A stretch of 64,000 nucleotides of DNA from Streptomyces sp. CHD11 (GCF_018638295.1 NZ_JABTTS010000003.1:124001-188000), one strand, 5' to 3'; counted from the stretch's first letter, positions 45,905 through 55,401 are shown. Numbers and translations: made by a program. Notes: generated by a model from the letters alone, not told the origin.

Positions 45905-48688
45905 ATGGGCAAGCTTCGGCAGTACGCCTCGGCAAGCCGACGGGACGACCGAACGCCGCCGAAGGTCGGCCCGCCGGAAGCCGGCCCGGAGGCACGTCAC
46001 CGTGCGGCCGGCGGGCGCGTCCTGTCCCTGCTGAGGCCGCGCAGCGTCGCCGGTCAGGTCTTCCTGCTGCAACTGGTGGTCGTCCTGCTGCTCATCGCCA
46101 CGGCCGTGGTGGCGCTGGTGATCCAGGACCGCAACCGCGCGGTCCAGGAGGCCGGCGACCGGTCGCTGGTGGCGGCCGAGTCGTTCGCACAGGCGCCGGG
46201 CACGGCGGAGGCGATGCGGAGCGATGATCCGACCGCGGCACTCCAGCCCCATGCGGAGGCAGTACGCAAGAAGACCGGCGTCGACTACGTCGTGGCGCTG
46301 AGCCCCTACGGCTTCCGCTGGACCCACCCGGACCCGGACCAGATCGGGGAGCACGTCTCGGCCTCCTACGGCGCGGCGCTCGAAGGTGAACCCCACCAGA
46401 CCACCTTCGACAGCAGCCTGGGCAAGGCGGTCGACTCGACGGTGGCCGTCTTCGACGAGCAGGGGACCGCGGTCGGCCTCGTCACCGTAGGGGTCACGGT
46501 GGACCAGGTGACCAGTACGGTGCAGGGCCAGCTGCCGGTGATCTTCGCCGCCGGCGGTGTCGCGCTGCTGCTGGCGGCGGGCGGGTCGGCACTGGTCAGC
46601 GGGCGCTTGCGGCGCCAGACCCGCGGTCTGTTGCCGCACGAGATGACCCGTATGTACGAGCATCACGACGCGGTGCTGCACGCGGTCCGTGAAGGCGTCA
46701 TCATTCTGGACCGTGACGGAAGGCTGCTGCTGGTCAACGACGAGGCGCGCCGGCTGCTCGCTCTGCCACCGGAGGCCGAGGGCGAGCCGGTCACCGCACT
46801 CGGACTGAGCCCGGCCCTGGCGGAGCTGCTGGAATCGGGCCGGCCGGTCACGGACAAGGTCTTCCTCGCCGGGGACCGCCTGCTCGCGGTCAACCTGCGC
46901 CCGGTCGGCCCGAAGGGGGGTCTCGTGGCCACGCTGCGGGACACCACGGAGCTGCGGGCTCTGGCGGGCCGGGCGGAGGTGGCCGGCGGGCGCCTGCAAC
47001 TGCTTTATGAGGCCAGCACGCGGATCGGCACCACGCTCGACATGGAGCGCACCGCCGAGGAGCTGACCGAGGTGGCGGTCCCGCGCTTCGCCGACTTCGC
47101 CACCGTCGAGTTGGTCGAGCCCGTACTGCTGGGTGGTGAACCGACGGGGGCCCGGATGGAGATGCGCCGGATCGCAGCCGCGGGCATCCGGGAGGAAGCA
47201 CCCCTCAACCCCGTCGGGTCGCCCTTGCACTACGTGCCCGACAACCCCGTGTCCGTCGGTATGACCACCGGTCGCCCGGTCCTGGTACCGCGCCTGGCGA
47301 TGGCCGACGAGTGGCGCGCCCAAGATCCGGAGCAGACCCGGAAGGTCATCGAATACGGCATCCATTCCATGATCTCGGTGCCGCTGCAGGCCCGAGGGCA
47401 ACTGCTCGGCGTCGTGGAGTTCTGGCGTTCGGAGCAGGACCCCTTCGAGCCGGACGACCTCTCCCCCGCCGAGGAACTCGCCGCCCGCGCGGCCGTGTGC
47501 ATCGACAACGCACGCCGCTACACCCGCGAGCACACCACGGCCGTCACCCTCCAGCGCAGCCTGCTGCCCCGCGCGTTCCCCGAGCTGTCCGCGCTGGAGG
47601 TCGGACACCGGTACCTTCCCGCCCAGCAGGCGGGCGTCGGAGGCGACTGGTACGACGTCATCCCGCTGCCGGGAGCCCGGGTGGCCCTGGTGGTCGGCGA
47701 CGTCGTCGGACACGGACTGCACGCCGCCGCGACCATGGGCCGCCTGAGGACCGCGGTGCACAACTTCGCCTCCCTCGACCTGCCTCCGGACGAGCTTCTC
47801 GCCCATCTGGACGACGTGATCACCCAGATCGACCAGGACGCGGCAGCCGTGGGGAATTCCGAGACCGTCACCGGTGCCACCTGCCTGTACGCCGTCTACG
47901 ATCCGGTGTCCGGGCGGTGTGTTCTCGCCCGGGCCGGTCATCCCGGTCCGGCACTGGTGGCGCCCGACGGCTCCGTGTCCTTCCCCGACATTCCCGTCGC
48001 CCCGCCGCTCGGCGTGGGAGGGGGTCTCCCGGTCGAGACGGCCGAACTGCGGCTGGCCGCCGACAGCCGGCTCGTCCTCTACACCGACGGGCTGGTCGAG
48101 GCCCGAGGCCGGGACATCGACGTCGGACTCGACATGCTGAGGCAGGCTCTGGTCCATACGGGCGGCGCCACCCCGGACGAAACCTGTCAGGCGGTGCTCG
48201 ACGCCGTGCCGCGCACCGGGCCGAGTGACGACATCGCCTTGCTCGTCGCACGCACCCGGCTGCTCGACCCGTCCCAGGTCGGGGAGTGGGAGGTGCCCGA
48301 GGACCCCGCCGCCGTCTCCCGGATCCGCGCCGAGGCCACCGGCAGGCTGGAGTCCTGGGGGCTCGGCGAGGCCGCCTTCACGACCGAGCTGATCCTCAGC
48401 GAACTGGTCACGAACGCCATCCGTTACGGGGCGAGCCCCATCAGTCTGCGGCTCCTGCACGACAGCGGCAGCGTGATCTGCGAGGTCCGTGACGGCACCA
48501 GCACCTCCCCGCACCTGCGCCGGGCGGCCATCACCGACGAAGGAGGCCGTGGCCTGTTTCTCGTGGCTCAGCTGTCGCGCCGCTGGGGCACCCGGTACAC
48601 CGACAGAGGAAAGATCATCTGGGCTGAACAGTCACTCGACGCCGGTGCGACCGGGGACCTGAGCGGTCTCCTGATGGCGGACCTGTGA
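45905..48688 (+). CDS. multi-domain SpoIIE phosphatase: sensor, PAS, GAF, PP2C, HATPase
   Basis: 927 residues. Two membrane helices (residues 50-75, QVFLLQLVVVLLLIATAVVA; and 205-228) enclose a sCACHE/PAS-like sensor domain. Then come PAS (about 245-350, AVREGVIILDRDGRLLLVND), GAF (about 360-535, LLYEASTRIGTTLDM), and PP2C/SpoIIE (about 545-775: VGGDWYDVIPLPG, VVGDVVGHGLHAA, LYTDGLVEARG, TGPSDDIALL). An RsbW-like ATPase ends the protein (LILSELVTNAIRYG, EGGRGLFLVAQL). It likely dephosphorylates STAS anti-anti-sigma factors and may phosphorylate or bind them as well. Confidence 0.93.
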   Translation: MGKLRQYASASRRDDRTPPKVGPPEAGPEARHRAAGGRVLSLLRPRSVAGQVFLLQLVVVLLLIATAVVALVIQDRNRAVQEAGDRSLVAAESFAQAPGTAEAMRSDDPTAALQPHAEAVRKKTGVDYVVALSPYGFRWTHPDPDQIGEHVSASYGAALEGEPHQTTFDSSLGKAVDSTVAVFDEQGTAVGLVTVGVTVDQVTSTVQGQLPVIFAAGGVALLLAAGGSALVSGRLRRQTRGLLPHEMTRMYEHHDAVLHAVREGVIILDRDGRLLLVNDEARRLLALPPEAEGEPVTALGLSPALAELLESGRPVTDKVFLAGDRLLAVNLRPVGPKGGLVATLRDTTELRALAGRAEVAGGRLQLLYEASTRIGTTLDMERTAEELTEVAVPRFADFATVELVEPVLLGGEPTGARMEMRRIAAAGIREEAPLNPVGSPLHYVPDNPVSVGMTTGRPVLVPRLAMADEWRAQDPEQTRKVIEYGIHSMISVPLQARGQLLGVVEFWRSEQDPFEPDDLSPAEELAARAAVCIDNARRYTREHTTAVTLQRSLLPRAFPELSALEVGHRYLPAQQAGVGGDWYDVIPLPGARVALVVGDVVGHGLHAAATMGRLRTAVHNFASLDLPPDELLAHLDDVITQIDQDAAAVGNSETVTGATCLYAVYDPVSGRCVLARAGHPGPALVAPDGSVSFPDIPVAPPLGVGGGLPVETAELRLAADSRLVLYTDGLVEARGRDIDVGLDMLRQALVHTGGATPDETCQAVLDAVPRTGPSDDIALLVARTRLLDPSQVGEWEVPEDPAAVSRIRAEATGRLESWGLGEAAFTTELILSELVTNAIRYGASPISLRLLHDSGSVICEVRDGTSTSPHLRRAAITDEGGRGLFLVAQLSRRWGTRYTDRGKIIWAEQSLDAGATGDLSGLLMADL

Positions 48689-48744
48689 GGCGGGACGGAC
48701 ACCGGAGCGTCGCTCACCCCCGCCAGGGCGCACGCTCGGCGCGC

Positions 48745-49626
48745 TCAGGGGCTGCCGTCGACGGTGAGGTACGGGATTTTCACCGGGTCCTGGCCGAAGG
48801 CGGCCCCGAGGTAGACGGCCGACAGTTTGGCGAGCGTTCCGTCGTCGATCAGCTGTCTGATGATGCGGTCCAGTACCTCTTTTTCGGATGATCCCCTCGG
48901 GTACAGGGCTCCGTAGCTCTGGCCGGTCCGGTACTGGCCCACGAGACGCACCCTGTCCCCCATCTTCTGGGGATACGCCAGCAGGATCGTCGTGTCGTGG
49001 ACGACCGCGTCGATCCGCCCCTCCTCCAGCGCCTCGACCATCTCCGGGTCGTTGGGGAAGGCGGTCACGGGCTTCGCCGGTTGGATGCGGTTCTCCACGA
49101 ACTTCTCGCCCGTGGTGCCCTCGGCCACCCCGATGCGGACGTCGCGGATGTTGTCCTCGTCGCTCTCCTCGCCGTCCCTGATCAGCAATCCCAGGGTGGA
49201 GGAGAGGTACGGCGGGGAGAAATCGGCGACCTTGCGGCGTTCCGGGGTGATCGTGATCTGTGCCAGGGCCAGGTCGAAGTCCTTGGTCCGGCCGGACACG
49301 ACCTCCGGGAAAGGGGCGTCCTCCACGGTGACCCGGTCGAGTCCGGACCGGTAGGCGATGTTGGCCGCCATACAGTACTCGTAGCCGCTCGTGACGGAGT
49401 CCGGTGTGTCGCCGTTCCACCAGCCGGGCGCGGGCAGGGTCGTCCTCACCGTGAGGGCGCCCGCGGTCTCGGGTGACAGGTCGAACTCCCCGTAATCTCC
49501 GGAGACCGAGCAGTCACCGTACTTGACGTTCGGCGACTCCGACCCGCTCTGGTCGCAAGCCGAAGCCGCGACGATGAGCGCCACACTGACAGCCCTGGAG
49601 ACGATCGCTGCCGCGGCGCGCATCAT
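48745..49626 (-). CDS. ABC-type amino-acid-binding lipoprotein (SBP family 3)
   Basis: 293 residues. The N-terminus is a lipoprotein signal (AVSVALIVAASAC, lipobox A-S-A-Cys). The mature part fits the family 3 solute-binding fold (GYEYCMAANIAYRSGLDRVT, DFDLALAQITITPERRKVAD, IGVAEGTTGEKF, LVGQYRTGQSYGAL). The usual ligand is a polar amino acid such as glutamate. No permease or ATPase gene is adjacent, so it is an orphan or a sensor component. Confidence 0.88.
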   Translation of the reverse strand: MMRAAAAIVSRAVSVALIVAASACDQSGSESPNVKYGDCSVSGDYGEFDLSPETAGALTVRTTLPAPGWWNGDTPDSVTSGYEYCMAANIAYRSGLDRVTVEDAPFPEVVSGRTKDFDLALAQITITPERRKVADFSPPYLSSTLGLLIRDGEESDEDNIRDVRIGVAEGTTGEKFVENRIQPAKPVTAFPNDPEMVEALEEGRIDAVVHDTTILLAYPQKMGDRVRLVGQYRTGQSYGALYPRGSSEKEVLDRIIRQLIDDGTLAKLSAVYLGAAFGQDPVKIPYLTVDGSP

Positions 49627-49726
49627 TGCACCTCCGGTAGGTACATACTCCTGGAGTCACCATAAATCACCACGCACCATACGGCTGCCGGAGCCACTGT
49701 CCGACGCAGGCCCGTGACGGCTGGAG

Positions 49727-50839
49727 CTACTGCTCCAGTGCGCCGGTGCGCAGGCGGCGCACGGCGAGGGCCGCGATGTCGTCGTCGAGCCTTCCGTTCG
49801 CGTAGCGGAGCAGGTCCGCGTGGAGCCGGTCCAGCAGCTCACGGGGTGGCGCCGGGTTGTGCCGGCGCGCCCAGTCCGCGAGCGGGAAGAACGCGCCGGC
49901 CCGGTCGCGCGTCTCCGTCACCCCGTCGGTGTAGAGCAGCATCTGGTCGCCCGGCAGGAAGGCGGCGGTGTCCACGTTGTAGTGGTCTCCCAGGAGGGCC
50001 GAGAGATTGAGGGGCGTGGAGGCGAGGGTGGGCTCCAGAACCTGGATCTCCCCGCCGCGCAGGAACACCGGGGGCGGGTGTCCGCAGTTGAGGATCCTGA
50101 CGTGCCCGCCGCCGTACGGGATCTCGGCGATCAGGGCGGTGGCGAAGTGCTCGGCCTGGTCATCAGCGGGGACACTGGCGCTGTAGCGGGACGTGGTGGT
50201 CTGGATCCGTCGGATGACGGCCTCGAGGTCGGGCTGGTCGTACGCGTTCTCCCGGAAGCAGTTGATCACGGCGGAGGCTGCCCCCACCGCCGACAGACCC
50301 TTGCCGCGCACGTCGCCGATGAGCAGACGGACTCCGTACTGCGTGTCGGCGGCCTCGTAGAAGTCGCCTCCGATGCGGGCCTGCTCCTGGGCCGCCACGT
50401 ACAGCGACTCGATCTCGACATTCTGAACTCGGTGCGGCAGCGTCCGCAGCAACACCTTCTGGGCCGCGTCGGCGACGAGCCGGACCTGGAAAAGCGTCTC
50501 CTCGCGCTGCAGTCGCAGATGGCTCGCGTACGCGGCGGCCAGGGTGACGGCGACGATCGCGGCGGCCGTGTACGGCGTCCCCAGATCGGAGTAGAAGAAG
50601 CTGAGGCCGATCATGACCAGCAGACAGAACGTGCCCAGCAGGACCGTCGGGAGCACGGGCCACAGTGCGGCGGCGAGGGCGGGTGCCGCGGGCAGCAGGC
50701 GGCTGAAGGCGATCTCCCTCGGTGTGGAGGCCGCCAGGCCGGTGATGAGGATGGTGACGATAAGTGGCGCCAGCAGCATGACCTCCCGCTGGCCGCCCTT
50801 CCGACGATGGCGGTTCCGGAGCCTTCCTGAGCGGATCAC
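49727..50839 (-). CDS. membrane-bound SpoIIE/PP2C phosphatase
   Basis: 370 residues. Three or four membrane helices (LLAPLIVTILITGLAAS, LPTVLLGTFCLLVMIGLSFF, AAAIVAVTLAAAYA) precede a PP2C domain from about residue 130: IGGDFYEAADTQYGVRLLIG, IGDVRGKGLSAV, LLYTDGVTETRDRAG and LDDDIAALAV. No PAS or GAF is present. Streptomyces has many such phosphatases that release sigma factors by acting on STAS proteins. Its partner is not adjacent. Confidence 0.92.
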   Translation of the reverse strand: MIRSGRLRNRHRRKGGQREVMLLAPLIVTILITGLAASTPREIAFSRLLPAAPALAAALWPVLPTVLLGTFCLLVMIGLSFFYSDLGTPYTAAAIVAVTLAAAYASHLRLQREETLFQVRLVADAAQKVLLRTLPHRVQNVEIESLYVAAQEQARIGGDFYEAADTQYGVRLLIGDVRGKGLSAVGAASAVINCFRENAYDQPDLEAVIRRIQTTTSRYSASVPADDQAEHFATALIAEIPYGGGHVRILNCGHPPPVFLRGGEIQVLEPTLASTPLNLSALLGDHYNVDTAAFLPGDQMLLYTDGVTETRDRAGAFFPLADWARRHNPAPPRELLDRLHADLLRYANGRLDDDIAALAVRRLRTGALEQ

Positions 50840-51063
50840 AAAAGGATCCTATCCGGACGATACGGGCATCCGTCACGGCGGGCGCGGTGGCCGGCCTTTC
50901 GGGGCCCGGCACCTCCCGCCCCCGGCGCGACGTTCGGCGCGGAGCCATGTCCCTGTTGATGTGCACCGGTTGAGGTACATGGCGGGTCCGCGGGCGTCGC
51001 GTCAGGAAGGAGGATGGTCGTTGGTGTTCCGCGGGCACCGCCGTCCGGCGCTGCCCGCGGGTG

Positions 51064-52152
51064 TCATCGGACGCGTTCCATGGCCCACCGCGGAAGATTC
51101 TCGAAGAACGCGACCGCCTCCGGCCGCCACCTCGAGCGCCAGCCGGCCGCCTCGGTCGAGGCCAGCTCGGCACAGCGCCGCATGTCCGTGCGCATCTTCG
51201 CCGGCACCCCCCGGCGCTGGGCGATCTCGTGGACGGTCCGGATGGTCAGGTCGGTGCAGTCCGGATCACCGAGGGCGGACTCCACCACGGCCGTCTCGGC
51301 ATCGGTGGCGGCCTCCAGGATGGCGTGGACGGTGTAGTTGCGCCGCCCGGCCCGGATGTCGGCCCCCACCGGCTTGCCCATGGTCTGCGCGTCTCCGAAC
51401 AGGTCGAGGTAGTCGTCACGCATCTGGCCGCCGATCCCCACCAGCCGGGCGTAGCGGCGCAGTTCCTCCTCGAACAGGGCCGGCTGCCCGCCCGCCGCGA
51501 GCAGCCCCAACTGCATCGGGGCAAGTACGGAGTAACGAGCGGTCTTGTAGTCGGCCACGCAGTGCAGTGCTTCCTCGTCCATGGCCGGGGCGAAGTCGCG
51601 CTCGAGGTCGATGATCTGTCCCATGAAGGTGTCTGACGCCGCCCTGGTCTGCACGTCGACCATGGCCTGCCGGATCGCGGTGGGAGCCCTGGCTTCCAGC
51701 AGGACCCGCAGCGACAGGGCGAGCGCGAGGTCGCCCGCGAGGATGGCGAGGCCGAGGGCCGCCTGCGGATGGCCGGGGAACCTCTTCCGGTACGCGTAGT
51801 AGGTGGAGAGGCCGTCGCGGCGGGTGGGGCTGTCGTCGATGATGTCGTCGTGGATCAGACCGTGCGTCTGCAGCAACTCGACACTCAGCGCGGCGTCGTC
51901 CAGTGCCTCGACCGGCTCCGCGGTCACCAGGCCGGCGGCCTCGTGGACCAGCGCCACCCGCGTCCGCTTGCCCCCACGCAACGACAGGTCCCGCAGCAGC
52001 TGCAGGCACTCGGGGGTGAACCGGCTGAACGCCGGGATCTCGAGATCGGTGCCGAGAGTGTGGAAGTACTCCTCGAGCAGCGTGCTGAAACGGTTCTCGT
52101 AGTCGGCGAGACGCGCCCGGACCCGCGCCGTCAGGACAGCGGCATCAGTCAC
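51064..52152 (-). CDS. trans-isoprenyl (polyprenyl) diphosphate synthase
   Basis: 362 residues from a GTG at 52152, which follows GGAGGTC. First Asp-rich motif HDDIIDDSPTRR and second GGQMRDDYLDLFGD, plus GGKRTRVAL near the start and the Lys/Gln pattern. It condenses isopentenyl diphosphate with an allylic primer. Chain length cannot be read reliably. No terpene cyclase or other isoprenoid gene is near. Confidence 0.93.
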   Translation of the reverse strand: MTDAAVLTARVRARLADYENRFSTLLEEYFHTLGTDLEIPAFSRFTPECLQLLRDLSLRGGKRTRVALVHEAAGLVTAEPVEALDDAALSVELLQTHGLIHDDIIDDSPTRRDGLSTYYAYRKRFPGHPQAALGLAILAGDLALALSLRVLLEARAPTAIRQAMVDVQTRAASDTFMGQIIDLERDFAPAMDEEALHCVADYKTARYSVLAPMQLGLLAAGGQPALFEEELRRYARLVGIGGQMRDDYLDLFGDAQTMGKPVGADIRAGRRNYTVHAILEAATDAETAVVESALGDPDCTDLTIRTVHEIAQRRGVPAKMRTDMRRCAELASTEAAGWRSRWRPEAVAFFENLPRWAMERVR

Positions 52153-52345
52153 AGGGAAGACCTCCGGGTGGGGAAGGGCTGCGGACAGGCACGGAGCACT
52201 CCGGAAGGCCGCTGGACCCACGGCTGCCTGAGCGGACACCTGGGTGCGCTCACTGCCCGCCCGTGGTCCCCCACGGCGGCTGAGGGGGACGGGGAAGCTC
52301 CGGGAGTCCAGGAGCCAGGGCAGTGATCATCGTCTGGTCGGCCGC

Positions 52346-52936
52346 TCAGCTGCGGGTGTAGGTGAGGAAGGCTGCCCCGCCCTCCAGGACGACATGGTCC
52401 GTCAGGTTCCAGACGCGCGGATCGAACGCGGCTGTGCGGCCGAAGAGGGGGATGCCGGTGCCGATGGTCAAGGGGCCCAGTTTGACGATCAGCTGGTCGA
52501 TCTCGGTGTAGAGGGCGCCCGCCAGTTCTCCCCCGCCGATCAGCCACAGGTCCTTGCCGTCCTCCTCCTTCAGCTCCCGTACCTTCGCCACCGGGTCGCT
52601 CGCGACCAGTTCCACGGCCGGGTCGGGGCTCTCGGTCATGGTGGTGGAGAACACCAGATGCCGCAGGTGCGGATAGGCGTCGGTGATGCCGGCCCGGAGA
52701 CCGATCTCATAGGTTCTGCGTCCCTCGAGGACGGTGTCGAAGTGCGTGCCCCCAGCGGTGACGGACAGGGCCTTCCTGGCCGGGGCGGGCAGGGTCTCGG
52801 GGTACTCCTCGGCCAGGTACCGGACGTAGTCGGCTGGGACCGGCCAGAAGCCGTCGGGTCCTGTGGGGTCGGCGCCGTCGGGCCCGGCGATGAAGCCGTC
52901 GAGAGTGGTGGCGATGTAGTACACGAGCTTGCGCAC
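52346..52936 (-). CDS. dihydrofolate reductase-family (RibD C-terminal-like) protein
   Basis: 196 residues. Starts KLVYYIATTLDGFIAGPDG, typical of the RibD_C/DHFR-like group; nucleotide contact near LIGGGELAGALY and end LEGGAAFLTYTRS. These proteins are NADPH-dependent reductases with varied or unknown substrates. It is 82 bases from the deleted VOC gene and on the same strand. Confidence 0.9.
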   Translation of the reverse strand: MRKLVYYIATTLDGFIAGPDGADPTGPDGFWPVPADYVRYLAEEYPETLPAPARKALSVTAGGTHFDTVLEGRRTYEIGLRAGITDAYPHLRHLVFSTTMTESPDPAVELVASDPVAKVRELKEEDGKDLWLIGGGELAGALYTEIDQLIVKLGPLTIGTGIPLFGRTAAFDPRVWNLTDHVVLEGGAAFLTYTRS

Positions 52937-53018
52937 GGAGGGGTCCCTCGGGGTTCGGGTGACGGGTGGAGGGGGCGGATCCAGTGACGAGATCGGGATT
53001 CCGCGCGTCGGGATGGGA

Positions 53019-53357
53019 TCAGCCGCGCTCGGGCACAGCCCACTCGACGAACCGGATGATCAGGCCGTTGGGGTCGGTGACCTGGAACAGGCGCTCGCCC
53101 CACGGTTCCTGACGCCACGGCATGGTGACCCGGACTCCTGCCTCACGCATCCGCATTTCCTGCTCCTGCAGACCGGAGGCGAGCGCGAAGGCCGGGATCA
53201 GACCACTGACGCGCTGCTCACACTGCTCCTGCGAAGTGGTGACGTCGTCCACGGTCAGCGAAACGGTGGAGTGAACTGCACGGAACTCCCTGGATGGGGT
53301 GGAGGACGGGCTCAGGGGCCACGCATGCAGTTCAGCACAGACGCACCCCTCCGCCAT
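53019..53357 (-). pseudogene. VOC/glyoxalase-family gene with internal deletion
   Basis: The C-terminal half is a good VOC domain (PWGERLFQVTDPNGLIIRFV), and FRAVHSTVSLTVDDV is a good first strand and start. Between them about 45-50 residues, the helix plus metal-binding strand, are missing; the sequence goes straight from VTTSQ to EQRVSGLIPAFAL. The frame stays open, so a shortened product could be made but is unlikely to fold as a normal VOC module. The N-terminal 22 residues (EGCVCAELHAWPLSPSS) are probably not the real start. Confidence 0.6.
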
Positions 53358-53372
53358 CCGGCCGACGAAAAC

Positions 53373-53387
53373 TTACGACGAACGTAA
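53373..53387. promoter_or_regulatory. candidate TetR operator
   Basis: TTACG-ACGAA-CGTAA, perfect 5-bp arms, in AT-rich DNA 60 bases before the TetR ATG and just upstream of the VOC remnant. Confidence 0.5.
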
Positions 53388-53446
53388 ATTTATCCTGAGC
53401 CATCTTTGCCGTCAACATAAAAATACTACGAGGCTAAGATTGCGCC

Positions 53447-54094
53447 ATGGCAACCCGGACGCCGGCCACCCCAGCCGGACTTCGCGAGACGAAGAAGCAG
53501 GAGACCAGACAGCTCATCTCCGACCACGCGACACAGCTTTTCATGGACCAGGGCTTCGAGCAGACGACCATCGCCGAAATCGCCGCCGCCGCCCGCGTCG
53601 CCAAGAAGACCGTCACGAACTACTTCCCCCGCAAGGAAGACCTGGCACTGGAGCATCAGGAGCAGTTCGCCGCCTCACCGGCCCGGGCCGTAGCCGCCCG
53701 GCACCCCGGGGAATCAGCGCTGGCCGCGCTGCGCCGCGCATTCGCCGACTCCGTCGCCGCCCGGGACCCGGTCGCCGGATTCTCCGGCCAGGAGTCCGCC
53801 CGCATGATCGCCGACAGCCCCACCTTGAGCACCTGTGTGCGCGGCCTGCACGACCGGCGCGCACACCACCTCGCTCAGGCGCTCGGCGAGGCAACCGGAA
53901 CTCCACCGGACGACATCACCGTCCGGACCGTCGCCGGGCTCCTCAACACCGTCCACCGCGTACTGTTCCACCGCATCCAGGAGCTGACTCTCGCCGGACA
54001 CCCCGACGACCGGATCGCCCGGACCATCACCGCCGAAGCCGCTCGAGCCTTCGACCTACTGGAACCGGCCCTGTCCGACTACGCCACCGCCTAG
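53447..54094 (+). CDS. TetR-family transcriptional regulator
   Basis: 215 residues. DNA-binding domain at residues 12-60 (ETRQLISDHATQLFMDQGF, IAEIAAAARVAKKTVTNYFP). The C-terminal part is a typical alpha-helical ligand pocket. Divergent from the VOC and DHFR-like genes, which it probably represses; the operator-like palindrome lies between them. Confidence 0.92.
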   Translation: MATRTPATPAGLRETKKQETRQLISDHATQLFMDQGFEQTTIAEIAAAARVAKKTVTNYFPRKEDLALEHQEQFAASPARAVAARHPGESALAALRRAFADSVAARDPVAGFSGQESARMIADSPTLSTCVRGLHDRRAHHLAQALGEATGTPPDDITVRTVAGLLNTVHRVLFHRIQELTLAGHPDDRIARTITAEAARAFDLLEPALSDYATA

Positions 54095-54278
54095 CTCACA
54101 GGTGAACAGCAGTTGGTACGCGGATGTATACCGGAGCGCCGCCCGGACGCATGGCCGTCCGCCTGCACCCGCCACCCGAACCGGCGACTGACCCTGCCGC
54201 AGGCAGGGCTGTCAGTCGTGTGACGGTGAGACAGACTGGGCCCGCCTCAGCACGCGACTATCCCTGGGAGCACAGCAG

Positions 54279-54962
54279 ATGAGCAACAGCGTACTGACCA
54301 TGTTCGGCGGGCCGAGACAAGTCGGCGGCCAGGGTCAGACGAAGGTGACGGACCTGGTCAGCTTCTCCGACACCTCGGGGCCGGCACCCTCGGCCGTGTA
54401 CGTGGAGCGCGAACTGCCGCCGGGAGGGGCCTCCGCCTACCTGGCCGCCCGGCGTGGCGGGGCCCGTTCGTTCGCCCTCTGGGCCGACGATCAGCGCCGG
54501 GAGCGGGTGGCCGCCGTGGTGCCCCTGTCGGCCGGCGGCGGCGTCGCGAGGTTCCAGGTGCTCGGCGCCCACGGCGAGCTCATCGGCACGCTGACGCGCG
54601 AGAAGGCGCTTCGCGGAAGGGGCCTGCGCACCCGCTGGACCGTGCACCAGCCCGACGGCCCGGAAGCGGTGAAATTCAAGGGGCGGATCATATGGTGGTG
54701 GATGTGGTAGCTCCTGCTGCCCCTGATGTCACTGGTCCTCGTGATCAGCGTCTTCGACAGCGTGCCCGGCAACGAGGGCGGCTTCGCCCGCGCACCCCGG
54801 TGTATCCGGTGGCGTGCGAACGGCCAGGTCCCGCCGGAGTTCAGGTCCAAGGGCGACAAACTACACGTCCACGCACCCGGTGTGGACTGGCGGCTCGGCG
54901 CCGCGCTGATCGCCCTGCTGCGCAGCTTCCACGCCGGTGCCTGGGACTCGGTGAAGCAGTGA
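54279..54962 (+). pseudogene. hypothetical gene interrupted by an in-frame amber codon
   Basis: The first part (143 residues, MSNSVLTMFGGPRQVGGQGQ onward) ends at TAG 54708-54710 after RIIWWWMW. The same frame continues with LLLPLMSLVLVISVFDS, a membrane-like segment, and ends DSVKQ at 54962. A single TGG-to-TAG change would join both into a 227-residue protein. The fold resembles LURP-one/scramblase-like beta-barrel proteins, but this is a weak call. There is no recoding signal known to me, so a nonsense mutation is more likely than read-through. Confidence 0.6.
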
Positions 54963-55014
54963 CGAGAGCGCGTCCGGCGGGCGCCGAGCAGATCATGCTG
55001 GACGGCATCGCACG

Positions 55015-55224
55015 CACCTGTCCGACTGCCATCCCACCGGCGCGGTCGCCGCAGGCGCGAGCCCGCAGCACTTTCCGGCCGATACGTCGGGACGGCTGCG
55101 CGGCGTATGCGCCGTAATGATCGCGGACGCCTCGGTGCTTCCCAGCTGTCCGCAGGTGGATCCCCAGCTGGCCGTCATGGCGGCGGCCCTCGCGATCGCA
55201 GAGGCGCATGTCCGTACGTGCTGA
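55015..55224 (+). pseudogene. GMC oxidoreductase C-terminal fragment
   Basis: The open frame here reads HLSDCHPTGAV and, further on, ADTSGRLRGV then VMIADASVLPSCPQVDPQLA before stopping at 55224. This matches the GMC C-terminal signature (HLxGTxxMG ... SGRVHGVxGLxVADASVxPxxP ... NPxLTxMAxA). The FAD-binding N-terminus is absent, so it is a decayed remnant. Surrounding sequence to 55401 has no other gene. Confidence 0.6.
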
Positions 55225-55401
55225 CCTGGGCTGAGCATGGTGATCAGGAGCGCACCGGACGCCCGCCGGCCGCAGGCTCGCCGCCGCCGGGCCCGGCCGC
55301 TTCGGCGACTCCTCGTGCCATCGGCACGGTCCTCGGCGAAGCGGGGGCCCGGCGCGGCGGCTGTCCGAATCAACCGCCGCCCGTGCGACGGCTCGGCCGG
55401 T

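Noticed and set aside
45620..48514. 964-residue open frame on the minus strand
   Set aside because: It is antisense to the intact SpoIIE phosphatase gene and has the composition of a high-GC shadow frame.
54726..54962. Separate small gene
   Set aside because: It is in the same frame as the preceding ORF and starts in mid-domain, so it is treated as the second part of one interrupted gene.
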